A stretch of 10,062 bases of DNA, from contig JAPLDV010000546.1 in NCBI GenBank assembly GCA_026391235.1, positions 1 to 10,062 on the forward strand, given 5' to 3'. The translations under genes and the position numbers were made by a program. Below, piece after piece: positions 1-5,634 of this stretch (position 1 is its first letter; every line of letters begins with the position of its first letter). The notes below the pieces were generated by a model that was not told where the DNA came from, made no database searches, and saw only the letters and a list, made by a program, of their open reading frames with translations. The DNA comes from Bacteroidia bacterium (GTDB taxonomy: Bacteria > Bacteroidota > Bacteroidia > Bacteroidales > UBA12481).

Positions 1-1334
1 GCACGGCTCTGCCAGGCCTTGATTGTATTTGAAAGATTCATGTTGTAGGGATAATAATACTCCGAGCTGTTGAAATCGCGCTCCAGCCAGGGACATCCCC
101 AGTACTCCCGGTCACCATAGATCGCCCCGGTTTCGCAGCCATCGGAATAGGCAGATATCGGTGCGCAGATCACGTCAGCCGGCAAGGTGGCTGTATTCAC
201 CGGGTTGATGCCCCACCCTGCCACCGCCAGGCGGGTTTTAGGGGATTTGGCTTTCATCCCCGTGTAAAAACCATCGAAAATGCGACGCCACTTTTTCCAC
301 AATTCGGTTTTCGAGGCTATATTTTCTGATTGGAAACAGAGGAGATAATCCAGATCGGGATAATTGGCTGCCACCTCATCTACCTGTGCAGTAATTACTT
401 TCGGATCATCGGATTCCGATTTATATTCTGGAAGTATCAGGTCGACATCGAGCCCAAGGCCGATCTTAACCCCTCTCTGGTGAGCATATTGGATCACCTT
501 CCGTAACAGGCTGACCCCTTTTCGAAAAACCTGCTCATTGGTCAGTGTTTCGTTATGCAGCGTGACATCTGCACCAAAATCGTAATCCCCGAAAAGGTCG
601 GATGCACCAAAGCGGTACTCGTTCACATCCCAGCCGGGGCAGGCCCAGCCATGTCCGGTTTTGGCCGTTGCCATCCACACCCTCGGTATAATTCCGTTGA
701 CCGAAAAGTTGTGGTACATCTCGTTGTGACCTGCTTCCCCGTTATAATTGTGGATGTGCAGAAAATTCAGCCTCATCTTAGCCATCTGGTCGATGATGAA
801 TTTCCAGTCGTCCCAGGAATAGGAGGTTGCCGATTGCGGAAAATTCGTCCAGGGAAGGAATCCACGGATCGCCACCGCCGGAGTCTTTGTTTCATCAAGA
901 TTTTCGGGCATCAGAGGTAGCATTGTTTCCGGCAACACATCACCGCCCAGGTAGAATCCCACTCCGTAATGATCCTCAAGCAAACCGTAAACACCGTAAA
1001 GAACCCCCTCGGGATCAGCACCGGCAATAATAATATTCCCGCCTACTTTCTTAAGAACGTATCCCTGCGGGCCGGGTTTATCTGCTACAAGCTTTTTAAT
1101 CTGTGGATTGGTGGCTGGTTGTCCGAGTATGAAACTTCCAGGTTTTATTGCTGCTGCTCCTGTCCGGATATCAAGCTTCTCGCCGGTCACCAGGTAGAGA
1201 TAGCGCTGTAGTTCGAGGGCAGCATACTGCTCTATATCTGTAGCTTTCGGCGATATCACGATATCGCCGGTTTGCGAAAAGGAGAAGATAGACGTAAAGA
1301 AGGTGAGAACGAAAAGAAGGGTGAGATTTTTCAT
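1..1334 (-). CDS. Secreted glycoside hydrolase with GH67-N/GH20b-like N-terminal domain, partial (C-terminus outside window)
   Basis: The frame is open from an ATG at 1334-1332 to the left window edge, giving 444 codons with no stop. Residues 1-21 form a signal peptide (K2, hydrophobic core LTLLFVLTFF, then SFSQ), so the product is exported. Residues about 25-140 read like the small alpha/beta domain that precedes the barrel in GH67 alpha-glucuronidases and GH20 enzymes: the helix YAALELQRYLYLVTG (38-51), then IIIAGADPEGVLYGVYGLLE (101-120). A barrel-like region follows: DDWKFIIDQMAKMRLNFLHIHNYN (175-198, written here only as a strand-helix start), GVKIGLGLDVD (288-298) and LLCFQSENIA (331-340), where E338 is a candidate catalytic acid. 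Substrate is not readable; uronic acid or amino-sugar glycosides are possible by family. The leader has no Shine-Dalgarno sequence, as is usual in Bacteroidota. The family assignment is from memory of sequence style and is moderate; the presence of the gene is near certain. Confidence 0.82.
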   Translation of the reverse strand, partial: MKNLTLLFVLTFFTSIFSFSQTGDIVISPKATDIEQYAALELQRYLYLVTGEKLDIRTGAAAIKPGSFILGQPATNPQIKKLVADKPGPQGYVLKKVGGNIIIAGADPEGVLYGVYGLLEDHYGVGFYLGGDVLPETMLPLMPENLDETKTPAVAIRGFLPWTNFPQSATSYSWDDWKFIIDQMAKMRLNFLHIHNYNGEAGHNEMYHNFSVNGIIPRVWMATAKTGHGWACPGWDVNEYRFGASDLFGDYDFGADVTLHNETLTNEQVFRKGVSLLRKVIQYAHQRGVKIGLGLDVDLILPEYKSESDDPKVITAQVDEVAANYPDLDYLLCFQSENIASKTELWKKWRRIFDGFYTGMKAKSPKTRLAVAGWGINPVNTATLPADVICAPISAYSDGCETGAIYGDREYWGCPWLERDFNSSEYYYPYNMNLSNTIKAWQSR

Positions 1335-1533
1335 GGGTAAAATTTGAAAAGGATGAGCTGTTACGTGGTTTTTGAAGGACGAATTTAGAGATTCGAAGAC
1401 CAGTTTTGAATTTTGAAGTTACAGATTCAAGGATCCCGAAACCTGATCACTTATACCTGTCTTTCGTATGTTCAACCGAGTAAAAACTTTATATACCTTA
1501 AGTTTTATGACTAAATTTGAATAAAAAAATATT
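1335..1533. other. Divergent intergenic region
   Basis: This 199-bp AT-rich stretch separates the minus-strand hydrolase from the plus-strand DUF4160 gene. On the plus strand it holds a good Bacteroidota-type promoter near its right end (listed separately). I found no matching TAnnTTTG box on the minus strand for the hydrolase, and no hairpin or repeat of note. Confidence 0.6.
1488..1519 (+). promoter_or_regulatory. Bacteroidota-type promoter for the DUF4160 gene
   Basis: TAAATTTG at 1512-1519 matches the Bacteroidota -7 consensus TAnnTTTG exactly. TTTA at 1488-1491 matches three of four bases of the -33 TTTG element, with a 20-bp gap. The start codon is at 1534, so the leader would be only about 8-10 nt and A-rich, with no Shine-Dalgarno sequence. 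The match is visible; activity is inferred. Confidence 0.55.
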
Positions 1534-1845
1534 ATGCCAGAACTATGCAGGTTTTTAGGAATTGTGATACTTATGAACTTCAATGAACATAATCCACCAT
1601 ATTTTCATGCTAAATATAATGATTTTGAGATAATTGTCGAGATAAATTCGGGGATTGTTGAAGGTGAATTTCCTAAAAGGGCATTGAGTATGGTGTTTGA
1701 GTGGTGCGAGATGCTTAATGGCAAACTTTTGCAGAACCGGGAATTGATACAGACAACCGGAGAATTTAAAAGATTTGATTTTGCACCTGAGTTTTTACTT
1801 GAATCAGGCCGGCAGCAAGAATCAAAAGTAATGGTAAAACCATAA
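1534..1845 (+). CDS. DUF4160 domain-containing small protein
   Basis: This 103-residue protein begins MPELCRFLGIVILMNFNEHN and continues PPYFHAKYNDFEI. That is the signature start of DUF4160 proteins (MPxxxRFxGIxIxMYFxxHNPPHFHA). The later GEFPKRALSMVFEWCEML segment (residues about 55-72) also fits the family. Family members are usually 80-100 residues, so this is full length. DUF4160 has no established biochemical role; genes for it often sit beside DUF2442 genes and have been discussed as toxin-antitoxin-like pairs. No DUF2442 frame follows here: the next coding sequence is the broken kinase, 38 bases downstream. A good promoter lies just upstream. The gene is AT-richer than its neighbours, which fits an accessory cargo gene, but that is inference. 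Confidence 0.85.
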   Translation: MPELCRFLGIVILMNFNEHNPPYFHAKYNDFEIIVEINSGIVEGEFPKRALSMVFEWCEMLNGKLLQNRELIQTTGEFKRFDFAPEFLLESGRQQESKVMVKP

Positions 1846-1883
1846 TTTAGATGTGTCCTTAAAAAGGATAGATTGGGGTTGAT

Positions 1884-2291
1884 ATGAATGATCTGGATAA
1901 AACCAAAGAAGAACTCATTAAAGAGTTATAGGAATTGCGGCAAGAACATAATTCCTTGAAGGCATCATGCGATATGGATATCACCGGGCGTAAGCAGGCA
2001 GAAGAAGCACTGCGGGAGAGTCAGGAGATGCTAAATAAGACACAGAATCTGGCGCATTTAGGGGTCTGGGACTGGAAAGCAGACATTGATTGCGTTACCT
2101 GAACGGAGGAGCTTTTTCATATCGCAGGTCTCAACCCTAAGCTTCCAGCACCCACCTTTGCAGAACACTCAACCATTTGTACTCTACAAAGCTGGCATTT
2201 CCTGAAAGCCGCTGTTGAAAAAGCATTAAAAACGGGTGAACCTTACCAGCTTGAGCTGGCACTCATCCGCCCTGGCGGTAACATTCGGAAT
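1884..2291 (+). pseudogene. N-terminal part of the broken kinase: leader coiled coil and first PAS domain
   Basis: In the frame of 1884, the reading is a charged leader (KTKEELIKEL, stop, ELRQEHNSLK), a first linker copy DITGRKQAEEALRES (1977-2021), then a PAS domain with NLAHLGVWDWKADIDCVT, stop, TEELFHIAGLNPKLP. The first stop (TAG, 1929) sits where related leaders have Gln in ELQELRQ. The second (TGA, 2100) sits where the PAS family has the Trp of a 'TWSEELYRI'-type motif. Each is one transition away from the expected codon (CAG, TGG). No independent start codon with a good context rescues this part. The later PAS core resumes with GEPYQLELALIRPGGNIRNV just before 2292. Confidence 0.75.
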
Positions 2292-3212
2292 GTGAACGCA
2301 TTTGGCGGCGTTAAGTATGATGCCAAGGGGCAGGTTACCGGGCTTTACGGTACGCTGCAGGATATCACCGAACGCAAGCAGGCGGAGGAAGCGCTGCGCG
2401 AGAGCGAGGAAAACTTGCGTTCTCTTGTAAGTGTCTTGCCTGACTATATCTCATTGCTCGACCGGGAGGGCAGATTTTTGTTACTGAATCACTTTGCAGA
2501 GGGATTCAAGGAAAAGGAGGTCCTTGGGAGCAGCGTATACCAATATTTTTCAACACAGTCCAAAGAGATATTTGAAAAGGAAGTTGCCGAGTGCCAAAAC
2601 ACTGGGAAAATACGCAAGTTTGAGCACACGGCCATGGGAGACTATGGCATCATGAGAGAGTATGAAGATTATCTTGTCCCTTTTCTTGAAAAGAACAAAG
2701 CGACCAGTACTCTGGTTATTTCAAGGGATATCACCAAACGCAAGCGGGCGGAGGAAGCGCTGCGGCGGGCTGAAGAGAACTTCCGGCGTACTCTGGATGA
2801 CTCCCCGCTCGGGGCGCGCATCGTGACCACGGAAGGAGAAACAATCTATGCCAACCGGGCTATCCTCGGCATCTATGGCTATGATAGTATTGAGGAGCTG
2901 AGAACGACACCCGTCAAGAACAGTTATACTCCGGAGAGCTATGCCACGTTTCAGATAAGATATGATAAAAGGCAGAAGGGTGAGGAGGCCCCGTCGGAAT
3001 ACGAAATCAGCATCGTGAAGAAAAATGGTGAGGTCCGTAGCTTGCAGGTCTTCCGAAAGGAAGTGCTTTGGAATGACGAAAAACAGTACCAAGTGCTCTA
3101 CCTCGACATCACCGAGCGCAAGCGGGCGGAAGAAGCACTGCGGGAGAGCGGGGAACGATTCAGGGCTTTGGTGGAAAATGCCTTTGAAGGCACCGCTATC
3201 ATAAGCAAGTAG
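2292..3212 (+). pseudogene. Broken kinase, open segment with PAS domains 2 and 3 and the start of PAS 4
   Basis: This 306-codon open segment is in the same frame as 1884 and is not a gene with its own start: its first codon is the GTG in NIRNVNAFGG, inside the end of PAS 1 (GTLQDITERKQAEEALRES). PAS 2 runs about 2412-2730 (NLRSLVSVLPDYISLLDREG), PAS 3 about 2780-3105 (FRRTLDDSPLGARIVTTEGE; YANRAILGIYGYDSIEEL), and PAS 4 begins at about 3157 (FRALVENAFEGTAIISK) and hits TAG at 3210. The reading resumes in the same frame directly after that stop (GVTLYETPAVEQIAGLTPDE). A translation product from here alone would be an isolated PAS array with no kinase output. Confidence 0.8.
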
Positions 3213-4676
3213 GGCGTTACCCTCTACGAAACTCCAGCGGTTGAACAGATTGCCGGACTGACGCCGGATGAAGCCATCGGGACAAATTTCTTCGATAAAG
3301 TACACCCTGACGATATGGACCTGACCGTGCAAAATATGGTACGCCTGCTCAGTAAGCCCGGATCAGTGGTATCTTCAATACAGCGCATCATATATCCTGA
3401 CGGCTCCTATCATTATATAGAATCTACATCCACAAACCTTATCGATAACCCCAGCGTTCGCGGCATTGTGACCAACTTCCGCGACATCAACGACCGCAAG
3501 CGGGCAGAGGAAACATTACGTAAGAGCGAGGAACGGTTGCGGGAGGTGCTGGAGAATTCGCCGGATGTGTTTTACAAACGCAATTTGCAAACCGGAGATT
3601 ATGATTATCTGAGCCCCTTTTTCGTTAAAATTTCCGGCTATTCCATGGAAGAGATTAAGCCCTTGCCCATGGAAGCCTTTATGGATTTTATTCATCCCGA
3701 CGACCTGGCTGAAATCGAACGCGTGATTGCCGGGTCCACGTTTGGCGCTATCGGCACGGTTTATCAAATGGAATATCGTTTCAAACACAAGGATGGTCAA
3801 TATCGTTGGTGCCATGATCAATTCACCGTCATGCGTGATGCCGGCGGACAACCATTGGCGATTATCGGGAGGGTGAGCGACATCAGCGAACGCAAGCAGT
3901 TCGAAAAGTTATTACAACAAACCCGTCACAATTATGAAACCTTCTTTAACACCATTGATGAATTTCTTTTTGTTCTGGATGAACAAGGGAATATTATTTA
4001 TACAAATATTACAGCTATAAACCGTCTCGGCTATACACAGGAAGAGCTCTACGGAAAATCAGTTCTTATGATTCATCCATCAGAACGCCGCGAGGAAGCC
4101 GGCAGAATTGTTGGTGAAATGTTAAGTGGACTTACAGAGTTTTGTCCTATTCCGGTTATTACAAAATCGGGTGTTCAAATCCCGGTCGAAACAAGGGTTT
4201 CCCATGGGTTCTGGGACGGCAAACCTGCAATTTTCGGAGTTACCAAGGACATTTCAAAAGTCAGGTTATCAGAAGAAAAGTTTTCAAAAGTATTTTATCT
4301 CAATCCTTCTGCATGTGGTTTAAGCGATTTGGACAACCACGAATACATTGAAGTAAACAAAGCATTTTACACTTTGCTTGGATTTGATAAAGATGAAGTA
4401 ATTGGCAAAGCAGCTTTTGATTTAGGAATATTAACCAATGAAACACAAAATTCCATAATTCTGAAAGAAGATAGCATTGGAAAAGTAACCAATGTTGAAG
4501 CCAATTTAAAAGCGAAGAATGGCGACATCAAGCATGTGCTGTTATCACAGAAAATATTTTTGTCCAGGATAAAAAATTGCGTTATACCGTTGTTCATGAC
4601 ATCACCCCCCGTAAGCAGGCAGAAAAGGCACTGCGCGAGAGTGAGGTGCGGTTCCGGGAACTCTTCAGTCGAATGA
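3213..4676 (+). pseudogene. Broken kinase, open segment with PAS domains 4 to 7, ending in out-of-frame tail
   Basis: This continues the frame after the TAG at 3210. PAS 4 finishes at about 3482 (NFRDINDRKRAEETLRKS). PAS 5 spans about 3535-3880 with a clear PAC ending (YRWCHDQFTVMRDAGGQP, then IIGRVSDISERKQFEK). PAS 6 spans about 3930-4250 (FFNTIDEFLFVLDEQGNIIY; TQEELYGKSVLMIHP; GVTKDISK). PAS 7 starts at about 4278 (KVFYLNPSACGLSDLDNHEY; YTLLGFDKDEVIGK). At the T run 4557-4561 the frame is lost: KIF is followed by LSRIKNCVIPLF and a stop at 4674, while the proper sequence VQDKKLRYTVVHDIT continues in the -1 frame from 4562. An ATG-type start exists at 3315, but it lies inside PAS 4 and is not a credible gene start. 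Confidence 0.8.
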
Positions 4677-5410
4677 GCAGCGGAGTTGCCGTGTATGAAG
4701 CCGTCGATAACGGAGGGGATTTCATTTTCAGGGATTTCAATACCGCGGCTGAGAAGATAGAGAAAGTCAGCAGGAAAGACATCCTCGGTAAGCGTGTTTC
4801 CGAAGCATTCCCCGGGGTGAAAGCTTTTGGAGTCTTTCAAGTATTCAAGAGAGTGTGGCAAACCGGGAAACCGGAGTTTTACCCCGAGAACATTTACAAA
4901 AATGAGAGGAGCATCGGGAGCTGGCGAGAAAGTTGGGTTTTCAAATTGCCCACTGGTGAGATAGTCGCTATCTACAATGATATCACCGCACGCAAGCAGG
5001 CAGAGGTAGAAATGCAACTGAAAAACGAGGAACTGATAAAGCTCAATGCCGAGAAAGACAAATTCTTCTCTATCATCGCCCACGACCTGCGCAGCCCTTT
5101 CCACACGCTCCTTGGCTTTACCCGATTGATGTTAGAGGATTTGCCAACCTTAACACTGGACGAGATTCAGAAGATTGCCGTGAACATGAGAAACTCGGCT
5201 AACAAACTCTTCAGCCTGCTCGATAACCTGCTCGAGTGGTCGCAGATGCAGCGTGGCCTGGGTAGTTTTAAACCTGAATCATTCATATTGGTGAATGGGA
5301 TTATACCAATTATAGAGCTGATTCGCGATGCAGCCAACAAGAAAATGATCGGGATCAGCTATGATCTTCCGGAGGATTTGAGGGTAATGGCTGATGAACA
5401 TTGGTTTTAA
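4562..5410 (+). pseudogene. Broken kinase, PAS 8 plus HisKA domain, ATPase domain missing
   Basis: From 4562 the PAS 7 ending (VQDKKLRYTVVHDITPRKQ) resumes, then PAS 8 runs about 4650-4980 (FRELFSRMSSGVAVYEAV; GKRVSEAFPGVKAFGVFQVF; YNDITARKQAE). A short coiled coil (EVEMQLKNEELIKLNAEKDK) leads into HisKA: FFSIIAHDLRSPFHTLLGFT with the phosphoacceptor His codon at 5081-5083, then the second helix ending NLLEWSQMQRG. The sequence reaches ISYDLPEDLRVMADEH, which in intact kinases immediately precedes the N box of the HATPase_c domain. Here it ends with WF and a stop at 5408-5410. None of the N, G1 or G2 boxes remain, so this stretch cannot bind ATP. Confidence 0.85.
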
Positions 5411-5634
5411 TGGATATTCTATTGCCCGAAATGGACGGATATGAAGCCACTCGTCAAATTCGTCAATTTAATAATGAAGTAATTATTATTGCGCAAACAG
5501 CTTTAGCACTTAAAGGAGAGAGAGAAAGGGCAATGGAAGCGGGATGTAACGATTATATTTCAAAACCTATTTTGAAAGAGGAATTGGTGGCGTTAATTCA
5601 AAAGCATTTCAGTTACCTAAATTCACATGGTTAA
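5401..5634 (+). pseudogene. C-terminal half of a response-regulator receiver domain
   Basis: In the frame of 5401 the reading is LVLMDILLPEMDGYEATRQI, later IIIAQTALA and NDYISKPILKEELVALIQKH. This is the receiver fold from its third strand onward: the phosphoacceptor Asp codon is at 5413-5415, the conserved Thr at 5497-5499 and the conserved Lys at 5563-5565. The N-terminal half, with the two acidic residues that bind magnesium, is absent, and a TGA at 5395-5397 closes the frame upstream. The fragment is the tail of the hybrid kinase, or of a separate regulator fused to it by deletion. It is AT-richer than the HisKA part. Its last 12 bases overlap the 3' end of the minus-strand mannosidase-like gene. 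Confidence 0.85.

Larger units (their letters stand above)
1977..5010 (+). repeat. Eight copies of a PAS-linker repeat (DITxRKxAExALRES)
   Basis: Copies begin at 1977, 2361, 2727, 3105, 3483, 3879, 4598 and 4979, spaced about 370-390 bp (with one diverged copy near 4250 making the 3879-4598 gap double). Each codes for DI(T/N/S)xRK(Q/R)AExALR(E/K)S and links one PAS/PAC domain to the next as a signalling helix. DNA identity is high: the copies at 2361 and 3105 differ at only about 6 of the first 45 bases, mostly at synonymous or single-base sites. The sixth and eighth copies keep only the first half. Short near-identical repeats in register are good substrates for recombination that adds or removes whole PAS domains. 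Confidence 0.85.
1884..5634 (+). pseudogene. Multi-PAS hybrid histidine kinase, disrupted by nonsense codons, a frameshift and an internal deletion
   Basis: Joining the frames gives a sensor kinase that starts at ATG 1884 (MNDLDKTKEELIKEL), runs through about eight PAS/PAC domains, a HisKA dimerisation and phosphoacceptor domain, and ends in half a receiver domain. In life it would have sensed a signal through the PAS domains and passed phosphate from His to Asp. No transmembrane segment is visible, so a cytoplasmic sensor is likely. Lesions: TAG at 1929-1931, TGA at 2100-2102 and TAG at 3210-3212, all in the frame of the PAS reading; a shift to the -1 frame at the T run 4557-4561; and a deletion joint near 5399-5403 that removes the whole ATPase domain and the N-terminal half of the receiver. 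Without the ATPase the protein could not autophosphorylate. Apart from these points the PAS frames are clean, so decay looks recent. Sequencing error could explain one lesion but hardly all five. Confidence 0.88.

Noticed and set aside
555..1211. Plus-strand frames opposite the left-edge hydrolase
   Set aside because: They overlap a 444-codon minus-strand frame with a signal peptide and domain motifs; the plus-strand products show none.
1856..1868. Hairpin TCCTT-AAA-AAGGA after the DUF4160 gene as terminator
   Set aside because: Only five weak pairs, a 3-base loop and no T run after it.
1884..3212. Stop codon recoding or an alternative genetic code in the kinase
   Set aside because: Both TAG and TGA are interrupted in the same gene, and neighbouring genes end with TGA (5625-5623) and TAG (9845-9847) in the standard way. 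A frameshift and a deletion in the same gene favour decay.
2721..3332. Minus-strand 203-codon frame and similar long frames opposite the kinase, the mannosidase-like and the aminotransferase-fold genes
   Set aside because: They mirror the codons of clear family matches on the other strand and have no recognisable motifs of their own.
4554..4565. Programmed -1 ribosomal frameshift at ATA TTT TTG
   Set aside because: The shift direction fits, but the site is a poor slippery heptamer, no downstream structure is evident, and the gene carries four other lesions.
1977..5010. CRISPR-like or intergenic repeat array with regular spacing
   Set aside because: The regular repeats encode PAS linkers in frame, and the spacing equals a PAS domain.
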